Source: Alectoria sarmentosa (taxonomy: Eukaryota > Ascomycota > Lecanoromycetes > Lecanorales > Parmeliaceae). Taken from it: 31,504 bases of DNA. Made by a program: the position numbers and the translations under genes. Positions 11,784 through 22,631 of this stretch are shown here, piece after piece. Below the pieces are notes generated by a model. That model had not been told where the DNA came from and did no database searches. It worked only from the letters and a program-made list of their open reading frames with translations. Numbering within the stretch: position 1 is the stretch's first letter; each line of letters opens with the position of its first letter. Where the stretch lies: NCBI GenBank assembly GCA_009733775.1, contig WOGZ01000358.1, positions 1-31,504 of the forward strand, given 5' to 3'.

Positions 11784-11987
11784 TTAATCACCCTCGAATA
11801 TATTTCTATTTATATTCAACATCGAATATAATTCAAATATTTGCGACTTGTCTTTAAAAAACTGAAAATCGTTAATTCTTTTAATGTTGATATCGCGTAT
11901 TTTTTGATTGTTTATATTATATCTGAAAAATGAATAATGTTTAATGTTCGAAGAATGTTTGAGAATCGTGAAACTCTTATACTTCAC
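11784..11987 (-). pseudogene. Unrecognised open frame in 3' part of LINE
   Basis: A 67-codon minus-strand frame in the same orientation as the LINE, downstream of its recognisable C-terminal segment. It is rich in Asn, Ile, Lys and Phe, as expected for AT-rich DNA, and I recognise no motif. It may be the eroded tail of ORF2 or chance. Low value as a gene. Confidence 0.2.
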
Positions 11988-12429
11988 CTTTATCTTCTCA
12001 TTTCACGAAATATGATTGAAAATAGAGATTAAGATTTTATGAAATTGATATATGAAATTAAAAAAACTGAAGTGTTTAAACGCTTTCGATCACGAATAAA
12101 TAATTAAAAAAATTTATAATTAAATTGTGTTGAAAATGAGAAAGTAAAAGTCGCGTTAACTTATAATTATTAATAAAAAAATCAAAGTGTATCGAAAAAA
12201 GGCGAGATTGATTTTTATGTTTATTTAAAATAAGATATATGATGTTTATCGATCTCATAAACTCGATGATTTATTATTTTTAATACGAATGAATTTCTAT
12301 TATGCGATTCATAAATTAATAAAATTATTAAAATTCAACGTTTTTAAAGACGTTTAGTGTTCGTGTCTTTATTATATATTTTGTCGTTTATATTGCTCGA
12401 TTCGACTTTATAAATATCTTTTTGATATC

Positions 12430-12699
12430 AATAATGCGATCACCTCATATAACTCGCCTCTTTTTCTCGAATAAAAAATATTATTTGATAATATGTTTTC
12501 GAATTTAATGATCTTTCTCACAAGAATAATTAAACGTGTCGATTGCATTATATATATGCAAAAAATCTTTTAATGTTATCTTAATTCGTAATTGTGTCAT
12601 TATTAAGCTTATAACTTTCTGCATTTTTATATGAAAATCCATAATCGAATAATGTGATTTTGAGACGTGTTTGCGAAGTTCGCGTTCAGAGCTTCTCAC
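12430..12699 (-). pseudogene. LINE ORF2 C-terminal segment with Cys-rich motif
   Basis: The minus-strand frame from 12699 contains SERELRKHVSKS, IMTQLRIKITLKDFLH and then NYSCEKDH. It continues past an in-frame stop into IRKHIIKQ-like sequence. This corresponds to the C-terminal part of fungal LINE ORF2 proteins, where an LRTGH-like helix is followed by CxC...ET(V/I)xHxLxxC. One Cys appears replaced by Tyr and a Gly by Glu (G-to-A changes on the coding strand). It follows the RT by about 1.2 kb, which is normal spacing. Confidence 0.65.
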
Positions 12700-13879
12700 G
12701 CATGTCTGTTAATCAATTTTTCAATTTTCATTAATCAATTTTCTGATGCGTTATTTGATCGTTAAAAATAAACATTATTAATTATCTTAAACGTCTTATT
12801 ATTACGACGCTTTTTTGATTAATTGATTGATCATCTCATTATTTAAAACATTTTTATATGCAATTATTTAGCGTAAAATAACGAATATTTTATTTTTTTT
12901 AAGTTTCGCAAATTTGATAACGATTTTTTAAAGAATATATTGCTTCGATTGTCTTTGAAAATCGATAATAAATTTTATAATCATTTAATTGTTTATTCAA
13001 ATGATGAATATTAATGAATTGATATCAATTGCGATTTGATAAGTTATATCGATTTTTTTTAATTTTTTAAAGTATATTATAAAGTGATCATTATCGCCTA
13101 AATATCATTTTTGTGTTACGTCGATTTAAAAAACATATGCTAAAACATCGATTTCCTCGTTTATCTCACTTTCATTCATATACACGTATAAAATATTATA
13201 ATTAATTATGATTTTCATAAAATGTTTCGTAATGAATTTTTTCTTACTTTTATAAATCTTTATTTTTAAGAACTTTCATTATGATAACATTATATATAAA
13301 ACTCTCTATTTCATTTTATTTTAAAATTATCATCGATTTATCAAATCTTCGATCATTTTTAAAAAGTTTTTAAATCGTGCACGTTTTGCGATCGATTTTT
13401 ATTTTTCAATAATGTCTTTAATCGATCGTATTGCTTCGTAACCTAAATTCATTTATAATTTAAATATTATCTCTGCGATGACTTTTTTCAAAATTGTTCG
13501 AATTAAAAACATATAACATTTCATATTTAAAGCGATTTTTAAGACATTTTTGAATTCTTTTAATATAATGCATATCGCTTTTTTTTAAATAATCTTAAAC
13601 GTTTATAAAATCTTCTTTTTTTTGAGTTTATAATTTTTAATAAATAATATATATCAAATAATGCACTCGAAGAGTAATGTGAAAAGAATTATATCTTAAT
13701 ATAATTTTCGCAATTTTTTATAAAGAATTTTTCAAATTAAATTTGCGCAACATATCAGGCCGTTAAATTTTATAACGATTTTTGTCTTTAATAATTATAT
13801 ATGATTCGTTCATTTTAATCTAAAATCGAACTCTATTTTTAATAATTTTACGAATTTCTTTAATATAACCTTATAAATA

Positions 13880-14430
13880 TTTAAATCAAATATCGTTTAT
13901 AAATCGTTCTCTTTTAACGTCTTCATTATTCGCTTATTAAATCAAAAATGTATTAACTTATATTTATTCACTCCGAATTTCAAGACATAAATCATCGTTT
14001 AACGTTGAATTTCGATATATATTGCTCATAAAGTCTCGTAATTCGTTTATGTTATAAGCCCTCTTATTAAAATATTAACGTTATTAATATATATTGAAAT
14101 TAAATAATCTTTCTTTTTATATAATTTTGTTATATCGACATTATAAAAAAAATATAAAATAAAAGAGATTGAGAATCCTTGAGAGATTTTAATTTTTATT
14201 TCATATCTGAAAGACTCGCCTTCGGGCATAACGATAACAATCGATCGATTTTTTAAAAAACTTTGAATTCAGCGTATAACTTTCTCATTTATGTCTCTCT
14301 TTTTTAAATTGTGTAATAACCTAAAATGAAAAACGTTATCGAAAACTTTTTTAACGTTTAATATTAATAATGAGACGATTTAATTATTTTTCGATTTTCA
14401 CGCTTTATGAACTTCTTCTAATATTATATA
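13880..14430 (-). pseudogene. LINE reverse transcriptase remnant
   Basis: Read 5' to 3' on the minus strand, the frame gives VKKVFDNVFHFRLLHNL (about 14360-14300; canonical LDvkgAFDnVsH-rLlhnL). R*IQSF and MPEGESF follow, then SQGFSISFILYFFYNVDI (canonical GiPQGSPLSPiLflfYnaDl). YINN at 14080-14091 replaces the catalytic YxDD/FxDD, so both Asp are now Asn. KFGVNKYKLIHF (13945-13980) matches the K-ap-KselihF block. Stops lie where Trp or Gln is usual. Motif order and spacing make the non-LTR RT assignment secure; the Tad/I-like clade is judged by resemblance. The enzyme is inactive. Confidence 0.88.
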
Positions 14431-17400
14431 AATAACGTTTTCGATCGAAAAAAATTTGCGCTCGCTCATATGTTTTTTAAAAAAAAATTGATATTTCTTT
14501 ATCAAATAATTGAGCCTTATAATTATAATCTTTTCAAATTTTTTTTTTAATGTGTTGAGGAAAATAATCAATTAATACGATTTTAATTAAATATAATCCT
14601 TTCCGTCGAGATCTTTAAATTTTTTAAACATCATTGTTTTAAAATAATGAAAATGTTTAAAACAATAATCATATTCGATATACGCGTTATAAATGCTTTT
14701 TAATCAAACCTTTATGCGACTTAAAACTATTTGCAAAATTCGAAAAATCAAATCGTTATTTTTTACAATTTTGTTTAAATAACTTATCATTATAATTCTT
14801 CGAACTTCATATTTAATAATAATCGAAAACTTCTTCGAGGGTGAATATTCATATTTTTTTATATTATTCAAATTCGTTTAACGTGTTTATGAAAAGAAAC
14901 TATTTTTAAATAACGTTTATTTTTCGACGATTTCAATAATCATATTATTTGATCTCGCGAATTTAAAAATAAATAATAATAATCTGATTCATTCACTCTT
15001 AATTTGTTTATTTAAATTCCAAAACTTTCGATTATTATCGTATTCGTTCACATATTATTTTCATCGTTTCGTTCGCTTATTTCTTAAAAGCCTTTTCTTA
15101 ATATTTCGGATTTGATTAAACGCCGTTTTATCTTTACGAGAGCGAATTTATTATCATTTTTTATTCAATTTTCGAACCTTCTTAATAATTTTCTTTAATT
15201 TTGAATTCATTTTCGATTTCGATTTAAGATATATTTTGTTAATAAAAATAACATTAATAACGACGTTATAAAAAATTATGATTAATTAATTTATTTAATA
15301 ATTCAGATCTTTCTTTATTAAAATTAAAATTAGATTTATAAACAATTTTAAATTCAATTTTTTTAAAAAGTTTATCGTTTTAAACTTCTTTTAATTGCGA
15401 ATTTCTCTTTAAAATTAAAAGATTAAATTTCGTTTTAATATTATAAAAAGGACTTCGTGATCGAAATCGAAGTTTTTTTTTCGAATAATATCGCATTTTA
15501 TTATCGTATCGACGATGTTTATTATTACGAATATAAGATTTATAATAATCGCTTTATTATGTTTTTTAAATTTGAACGTTTACATTTCTTTTAATATTAA
15601 TAATTAAAGTTTTATAATATTTATAATATCGATTATAATGTTTACCTTCGCGTATTAATGCTTTTTTGACCTTATTTATAATAAATAATATAAATTGAAA
15701 TCATTTATAATAAAATGTTTATCGATCGCGTTTTTTGCGATCGCAGTCCGAAAAGTGTCGAAAAATGAGATTTTCGAATATGACTTTATTACGTCGATTT
15801 TGTTTTTTCGAAAATATATTTCGAATCTCTGAAAGAGAAAAACGTTATAAATATTATAAATGTGTAAAATCTTTTATTTCTCCTTTTAAAACTTAATTAT
15901 AACGATTATTATATTCTCGTTATATATTTTAAAATATTAATAATTCATAAATATTTTGATGTTAATATATATGTAAACTTTAATTGACGTATTTTTTACG
16001 CTTAAATAATATAAATAATAATTTATTGAAATTAATTAATAAATTTGATTTTTTTTAAAATGTTTTCAGGGCTTTTATATAGTTAAAATGTTATATTTAA
16101 AAATCGTAAATTTTTAAAATAAAGATCTTATAACGTTTATCGACTTATAAACATTATATTAAAAAATTGTGAATCGTGATTTTTGAAATTATGATATTTA
16201 TTGAAACGAATATATATTTATAACGAGATATCGCTTTAATTTTCCGTGATTTTTATAACATTTTTAATTTAACGACTTTTTAAAAAAATATTCACCTTTA
16301 TGATTATTTTCATCATTTTTGAAAACGAGATTTCATTTATAAAAAATTCGCGTATTGAATTCGTATTGATGAAAGAGGTAACGTAACTCTCTCTAACTTT
16401 TTTTTAAATTAATAATTTTATCTTCAACGGTTTCTTATAAAAGATTGAATTTATAAATTTCTCGATACTTTTTTTAGATTTTATTTTTAAAATTGATAAA
16501 TAATTTTCTTTATTTATATTCTCGATTCTCATTTTTGTTATATTTATTTTTATAAAAAATAATCTTTCGAAATTAAATGCTTTTAAAGACGTTATTTTAG
16601 AAATGTTAATTAATATCGATGCCCTTATTAAAGTATTCAGGGGTGTTCGATTTAACATTTAATTATTCGCTTTATGTTTTCTGATACGATCTTTATTTAA
16701 CGACGTCAAAAAATTTCTTATCGTCGTTTTACGTTTTCTTAATTAAATCATTTAATTTTGTTTTTAAAAACTTTATGAAAACGTTATTTCAAAATTAAAG
16801 GCAACAACTTCGAAGTTCATATTAATATTTATATTTTGATTTTAACTTTTTAAAGTGTTAAAATCAAATGTGCTCGATATGATTTTCATCGATTAATTCG
16901 ATGAAATGATATTAATGTTAATTATGATCTTTATCGAGTGATTAGATAAAATAAAAATGACGTTATTATCGTTAATTAACGACGCATTTTTAATTTTTAT
17001 TACGGGTTTTTTCTCATTAAAAACTCTTCTTTTTCGAAATTGCGTAAACTTTTATATTTTCGTAAATTTCATTATATTAATGTTTGTGATTTGAAAAATG
17101 ATTTAATAACTTTTTCTTATCGATTAAATATTTTTAGCGAAAAAATGATTTTTATTTTTAAGATATGCGATTTGAGATTTTCGACGCTTTTTCACAATCT
17201 CTTAAACAATTATCTTAATATGTTCATATTTGAAATTATGAATTTCGTATAAATTTTGATAATTAACGCATTTAAATTGAAAACCTAATTTTTAATGTTT
17301 CTCGCATTTTTTAAAATTATGTTTTCAAACGCAATACATATAAATTAAAATCTTAAAGTCGCATATAAAAATGATATGATTTGGTTTTTAACATTTGAAA

Positions 17401-18555
17401 CATTTGATAATTCGGTTCTCGTGGATATATTTTTCATAATTGTGATATTCGTTTCTTCTCGACGAAGATCAATTTAAATTAACGCTTTAAATAACATTAA
17501 CATAATAAACTTTTAAAAATTTCATCATTATTGTTGAAAAAAACATTAATGAATTTTTAACTTTGTTTTTGTTTAATCACTCGATATATCGAATATCGAT
17601 TTCCTAAATGCGATGCGTGTTCGTTTGAATAATCGTTTTGATAAAGAATTCGATATCCCTCGAAAATTGATAAATTCTAATCGAAACATTATAAATCATT
17701 ATCTCAAAAGTGGAAATCAAAATAAACGCGTTTTTATCAAAACACGTTATTTAATTTTTAATATTTTTAACATTTTTCAAGATTTCGATATCTTTTCGAA
17801 TTTTTATAAAAAATCGAATATTTTTTGATTTGAATTGAGTAATAATCTCGATTTCGATTGTTTTTAACATTAAATATGTTTTAAAACGAATTTTAATGTA
17901 AATTTATAAATTTTTAAAAAATTGTTTGCGATGACGTTCTTTAACATCGTTGTCTTTAAATTTAATAATAATTTAACGCTTTATTTTAATTTCGCTTTTT
18001 GAAATCGATGTTGATTAAAAAAAATAAAAGGTCATGATGCTTTGTGAAAATAATGATGATGCGATTGAAAATCCTTTCGCTCATATTCTCAAAGGGTCGA
18101 AATGTGTATTCGTAATAACAATAATAATTGTCGAGTGCTTTATAATTATAATATCGCCTTTAATACGCTTGATAAATTATTTTAAACGTTGCATTGTTGT
18201 CAAAAACTTTTTATTATTCGATTAATCGATTGTTTTAATTATCATCGTAAACATTATACGAAATATGACTTCGACGATAATTCGAAATACGCTTTTTTTA
18301 GAGAAAGCATTAAGATCATTTTAAAGATATTTCAAAATGATTTTAAACGTGTTTTAAATAAAAAGAAGCTGTTTGTTGATAAAAAAAGACTCGTAATTGT
18401 TTGACATCCGAGATCATTTTGACTTATCACTTTTTTCCATAATATATCACGATTACAAAAACGAGATAAGATATTAAACGATAATGAATGAAATCAATTT
18501 AATTGAGATTATTAATGATGATTATAGATGATTGTTGAAATCATTTGATGATGAT
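14431..18555 (-). mobile_element. LINE 5' two-fifths: ORF1 and endonuclease region, not recognisable
   Basis: This part should encode the gag-like ORF1 and the AP endonuclease of ORF2. Short minus-strand frames remain (for example 16404-16658), but I could not see the endonuclease GDFN or SDH motifs or a CCHC zinc knuckle. Short plus-strand frames here (17040-17252, 17613-17828, 18034-18404) are antisense shadows of the element. Nothing suggests a functional gene. Confidence 0.5.
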
Positions 18556-18612
18556 GATAACGCACAAGTAAAGTGATAGCGCACAAGTAGAGTGATAGCG
18601 CACAAGTAGAGT
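18556..18612. repeat. Three 19-bp tandem repeats at the LINE 5' end
   Basis: GATAGCGCACAAGTAGAGT occurs at 18575-18593 and 18594-18612, with a variant carrying two A-for-G changes at 18556-18574. The array ends three bases (GGG) before the right target duplication. It is at the 5' terminus of the minus-strand LINE, a position where some LINEs carry promoter monomers. A promoter role is inference. Confidence 0.85.
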
Positions 18613-18615
18613 GGG

Positions 18616-18626
18616 ACGTAAGTAGT
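18616..18626. repeat. Right target-site duplication of the LINE
   Basis: ACGTAAGTAGT, identical to 10690-10700. Normal-composition DNA starts here, so this is also the left edge of the gene block. Confidence 0.85.
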
Positions 18627-18660
18627 AAAATAAGATCACATCTGCCAGCGTGAAATTTGG

Positions 18661-18927
18661 TCTTTTGACCTAGCGGCCAGCGGAACCCTCGGGTAAACCT
18701 ATTCCCTCGGGGTCACTCCGTGATTCCTCCGAAGCTCTTTAAGGACTTTTCGAAATTTTTTATTGAAGGGATTATCGAAGCAAGCTCGAAGTCTCATATG
18801 TAATATATTACGTATCATAAATTCGAGTTTGCTTCGACAGCCCTTTCGACAGGAGCCCTCGAAGAGCCCCCAGAGAGCCCCCGGAAGGAAAGGGTGGTTT
18901 CGGGGGTCTCCCCCGAGCGTCAAAAGA
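18661..18927. repeat. 267-bp imperfect palindrome (MITE-like inverted-repeat element)
   Basis: The ends are TCTTTTGAC (18661-18669) and GTCAAAAGA (18919-18927). The core is strongly palindromic: 18775-18790 pairs with 18822-18837 (16 bp, one C/T-type mismatch), and 18796-18805 pairs with 18806-18815. The outer arms, with CTCGGGG on the left and CCCCGAG on the right, align with more differences; the left arm has A/T where the right has G/C. No coding capacity is evident, and frames on both strands mirror each other. No clear target duplication was found. It may be a foldback element lying in the 3' flank of the lipin gene. Confidence 0.75.
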
Positions 18928-19512
18928 ACAAATACTAAACTACTGTAATTGTAGAGATCTTACAAGCTTTCCACTATTGGGAAGCCCGCGCCCCCAGTAC
19001 ATATCACTACTTGACTCCAGGCATGGCAGTGTCTTAGTACCAGCGTGCTTCAACTACCTTAGGACGAGTGCTGGCAGCGAACTACAGGAATTACTCCAGA
19101 CCACAGTGATCGCCTTTTTGCCTCAGTCGTTACGAAAAACAAACATGTTCTAGCCTTTTCTACTGTGGGATACTAAGTATCAAGGCGAATATATCCCCTC
19201 AGTATTGTGATGCCATTTTCCCGAATAGCCCACCTCACTACCTTACAATACTGTACAAAAAGAGTGTTGAGGTGTCTCCCGTGGATGCCCCATAGAGTTG
19301 ATACTGATATAATTCCATAAGAAGGGCATCGCCAAGCGGACTTCAGGACCATGGCCCTTCTCAAAAGCGCCGTCCTCCAGTGCAGCCACAATGCAGTGCA
19401 ACTCCACATGTGCAAGAGCTTTTCTCAACACACTAACGACTCTCAACGCCTTGCTTACATTGGTAGCTACAATGCTGACCTTTTGACTCCGTATCTAAAT
19501 CGATATTCATTC
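18928..19512. other. 3' flank of the lipin gene, no gene recognised
   Basis: Ordinary base composition. Frames of 60-80 codons exist on both strands (for example 19243-19446 minus and 19351-19581 plus), but they overlap, lack family resemblance and show no splice pattern. The stretch probably holds the 3' untranslated region and terminator of the minus-strand lipin gene. A small unknown gene cannot be excluded. Confidence 0.5.
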
Positions 19513-22076
19513 CTATTTTGCCGGCCAAGCAGCAGAGCGAGTGACTTCGGCTGCTATGATCCTGTGCAAATGAGCCTTTGACAATCTTCCATCAGTGTCA
19601 GCAATCTCGACTTCTACCGCATCAGGCACACTATCGTTTCCGTCATCGTCAAATGAGATACTTTCGGTTATCGAGGAAACCAGGTCTTCACCCTCTCTTT
19701 CATCAATTGAATCCCTGGACAAATAACTTTCCCCCATGCCATCTAGTTCCTCTTCCTCCTCCTCCTCCTCATCATCATCATCGAGACCTTCACTTCCATA
19801 GTCTTCACTCCGTATACTTTCCCTCTCTTCTTTTTTTTGTTTTTCAACCTCAGTATCACTCTCTGAAAAATAGTCGATCTCCTCAGGCACGTCTCTCCAG
19901 AAAACGAAATCCGTTTCCTTTTCCGCCCCACTGTTCGTAAGTAGACTGATGGTAGGGAAAAAGTGGTCCACAACCTCTCGCATGGTGACATAGCTACTTT
20001 TGTATTTGTTCAGCGTGAGAAGATCAAGAGAGACCTCTGCGTTAGAATTGATCGTAAAGATTCGTGTCGACGGAATATTGACTGATCTATAGCTCAAAGC
20101 ATCTGTCAATCGGTTGCCAAACCCGGCATAGAAAGGTTTTCTCTCCTGGCCAAAGAGATTCAGGATATCGCGAAGACAGGCCATCTTGAACACTTCTGGT
20201 TTCCGAAGATATATCTCGCGCCTCAATGCAGCAATCGTTCGATCAGGACTCATGATGACTGGGCCTTTGGGTAGTTTGAAACCTTCTTGGGACACCCCAT
20301 TCAGATAGCTTCGAGTTGTATCTGCTTGCCCAACAGATCTGCTGGTAAGGTATAGGATATTATATCCATTGGCCACAATGTCCACGTACAGCTTTGCAAC
20401 ACCAATGTGGGTCCAGTCACGGCCAATCATGTTCAACACATGACCGAGAGCATCAGATCTACACAATTGATATTCAGTTCCGCAATTTTGGAATTGAGCT
20501 GCACAACTCACTTTGTGATGGTGCCGTCAATGTCTGATATCACAATTGGCACATCATACTTCCAATAGTACATATAGGCCTGACACGTAGCGCGGTTGAC
20601 ACTAAAACTCATAGAATTTTCCCCCGGCTTCAAGTTTAAAGCTTTCAACTGATCACTGGTGAGCCGTAGCGTTTTCGCATAGTTTCTGTTGGGATCCCCA
20701 CTACTAGATACCTCAGCTGGAGGCGTCTGGGGTGGTGTCACAAGTCCGGTCGGGGTGGCATCTGATTTGGTCCGCTGGTGTTTACGTGAATTCTGGGAGG
20801 TCATAGATAATCTATCTTCGTCGCTGTGATAACCGAGATCTGACGCAGCATCACTGAGCACTGCACCTGGGGCCAGACCTCGAAGTCCAATTCTACGCCC
20901 AGCTGCTTCTTTGGCTTCCTCACTGCTGTATATCCATAGATTGCCCTGCTCATCAGCCCCTATCAGAGCACCGATGTCGTAGTTTCCTTCAAGTTCTTCG
21001 GCGAGTATCTTCCGTGCTATTACTTCCGCTCGAAGAGCTTCGTCTTCACTGCTTTTATAGCCGGTCATATCAAGCATTAAGTCTCCGTTGTCTGTGACAC
21101 GGGTAGGAATGTTGGAAATTGACAGCTTCTTCGACAGCATTTTTGCACGGTTGAATGCATCATTGGAAGAGAGCGGCGGTGGACTGATGGAGCGTTCTGT
21201 AGGAGCAGACGTCGCCAGACTAGGCCCAGTATGGAGACCCGGCTCACCTCCGCGCGCATGAGTTTGCGTATGATCGCTGTACGTCTCGCTGTGTGGACGT
21301 GCAGACGTTGGTATAAGCTCCGCCGAAGCAGCGCGCTTGATTTGTGGAGAAGACGTATTTTTGGAAGCGGACCAGCCGCTACTTCCAACACCGTCCGAGA
21401 CTGCCCCAGAGCTGGTAGGTAGCGGAGTAAGTGCACCTGTATCAGTCGTTACTCCTGCTTGCCCATGGAATTAGATGGCACATACCAAAACAACTCTTGG
21501 CTCTCGAAGCATCAGACATGAGTGGCCTCACTCGCCCAACAATGTCCTGTCTTCGATCGTTGATCCCATCCGTATTTAAGTCCAGGAACTCTGGCTCTTG
21601 TAGTGGAGGGGCCGAGGCGACATCCTGCTCTGATAGACTTTGCGGACTCGTCGCTGGTGAAATAACAGGTGATGTTTGCAAGCTCTCTGGGATTTCATCA
21701 AAAGTCTCGAAAACGAAGAAGGCTTCTCCGCCTTCTCCGAGTTTCATAGAATGGTCTTGCTTGGTATCGTTGACCTTGAACTCGACCTAATGCGGTTTCC
21801 TAGTAAGCCGAGCCCTGGGAACCAGATGGGAGAATACCCACTTTCTTTTCATACGGCCTCAGCAGGGAGAATTTCCCAAAGCGGACATGAAATGGTGAGC
21901 ATGCTAGTGATCCTGACGGCATGGTAAGTTATAGAAGTATAGGCGTGGCTGAAAGATGGGTCTTTACCGTCTTCCTGCTCAACAACTATAACATCAATAG
22001 CACCGCTGAGTGTGGCTGGATTAATGGAGTTCCATGTTTTGGACACTGAGCCCCCAATACTCCGCACATACTGCAT
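19513..22076 (-). CDS. PAH1: Lipin family Mg2+-dependent phosphatidate phosphatase (Pah1/Smp2/Ned1)
   Basis: Dephosphorylates phosphatidate to diacylglycerol at the nuclear/ER membrane, controlling triacylglycerol and phospholipid synthesis and nuclear shape. Predicted exons: 22076-21968, 21912-21842, 21786-21486, 21436-20512 and 20458-19513, giving 783 aa. The four introns are 49-55 bp with GT...AG ends and restore one frame. The protein starts MQYVRSIGGSVSKTWNSINP, the conserved N-LIP start. N-LIP spans about residues 1-100 and includes GEGGEAFFVFET; Gly80 matches the number of the essential yeast Pah1 Gly. The HAD/C-LIP domain carries DIDGT (462-466), LTSRS (506-510) and GFGNRLTD (582-589). 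A Trp-containing WRDVPEEID follows (Trp656), then an acidic run (695-706), resembling the yeast C-terminal Trp and the acidic tail that recruits Nem1-Spo7. The middle is Ser/Thr/Pro-rich, a likely phosphorylation region. The gene appears intact and the catalytic motifs complete. The downstream acceptor of intron 3 (21437) is preferred, as the upstream in-frame one leaves 31 bp. Confidence 0.95.
19746..19782. repeat. Trinucleotide repeat encoding the Pah1 acidic tail
   Basis: CTC-type and ATC repeats on the plus strand encode the Asp/Glu run of the lipin protein. It is a coding microsatellite that may vary in length among isolates. Confidence 0.8.
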
Positions 22077-22572
22077 TTCTCTAGACGACAGCTAACCATG
22101 TAATTGATTAAATAGCAGTGATCGCCAACGGATTTCATTCAACAGGAGGTTTTGACAAACTTATCTCTGATGTGAGCCAGAGCGCGACTTTATGCGAACA
22201 ATCATTTTAACTCCATTTCATCGTTGTCTACGAGGAATGCTGAATGTCATCACATGGGAGCTTGAAGGTCATCCAATCATCCCCACTAAGCCTTATAAGC
22301 CATAAGCCCCCTCGGCCCGACTGTTGAATAAGGTAAATGGCTGATGGCTAAGCGGCGGAAGGGACGGCCCGATGTGGCGAAGAATAAGGCCAAACGTGCT
22401 GAAACAGAATTTGCAGACGAACAGCAAATTGGATACTATCATACAACAGAACACAAACCCAAACCAAACATCAATCCCGAAACCTACTGGGTGCTACCTA
22501 GTCTACGCTTCCCAGTCTCTATCATCCTTTCCGCCATTGTATCAATCGATCAAGGGTGTAGACCTGCAGTCC
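22077..22572. promoter_or_regulatory. Shared divergent promoter and 5' leaders
   Basis: The lipin gene (minus) and the FN3 gene (plus) start back to back, so this interval must contain both promoters and both 5' leaders. I see no convincing TATA box or other named site. The plus-strand half holds an out-of-frame open frame from 22344 to 22631 that overlaps the proposed FN3 start, and a 5' leader intron is possible. Confidence 0.6.
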
Positions 22573-22631
22573 ATGCTTTCCCTACAATGGGATGCGGCCC
22601 TAGAGCAATGGGCGTCCAGGGTATCACCTAA
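22344..22631 (+). other. Overlapping upstream ORF (95 codons) before the FN3 gene
   Basis: It starts MAKRRKGRPDVAKNKAKR and ends after the proposed start of the FN3 protein (22573), in another frame. If the transcript begins upstream of 22344 and is unspliced there, this uORF would reduce initiation at 22573. The basic N-terminus resembles no family I know. It could instead be a 5' exon joined by an intron I cannot place, or chance. Confidence 0.35.

Larger units (their letters stand above)
10701..18615 (-). mobile_element. RIP-degraded non-LTR retrotransposon (LINE, Tad/I-like), 7.9 kb
   Basis: The minus strand carries remnants of a LINE reverse transcriptase (about 13.9-14.4 kb) and of its Cys/His C-terminal segment (about 12.4-12.7 kb). 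The order is correct for an element running from 18615 (5') to 10701 (3'). The boundaries are marked by an exact 11-bp direct repeat outside both ends. The 3' end is (CA)n on the coding strand and the 5' end has three 19-bp repeats. A length near 8 kb fits a full-length Tad-type element plus leaders. It is less AT-rich than the copia region and keeps more TpG/CpA, so it was probably mutated less. The frames are broken throughout; no active protein is predicted. Confidence 0.85.

Noticed and set aside
17040..18404. Plus-strand open frames of 63-71 codons
   Set aside because: They are antisense to the LINE, AT-biased in composition and without motifs.
1..18500. Centromere or other specialised chromosomal AT-rich domain
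   Set aside because: It cannot be excluded, but nothing in the sequence distinguishes it from ordinary RIP-degraded transposon blocks.
18699..18948. Pair of frames on opposite strands with Arg/Pro-rich products
   Set aside because: Both come from the arms of a palindrome; mirrored frames are expected and no protein family is suggested.
19173..19581. Overlapping 67-80 codon frames on both strands downstream of the lipin gene
   Set aside because: They lie antisense or out of frame in the probable 3' flank, match no family I know and show no convincing splice sites.
21437..21485. Alternative upstream acceptor for lipin intron 3 (at 21455)
   Set aside because: It keeps frame and adds six residues, but the intron would be only 31 bp, below the other introns of the gene (53-55 bp).
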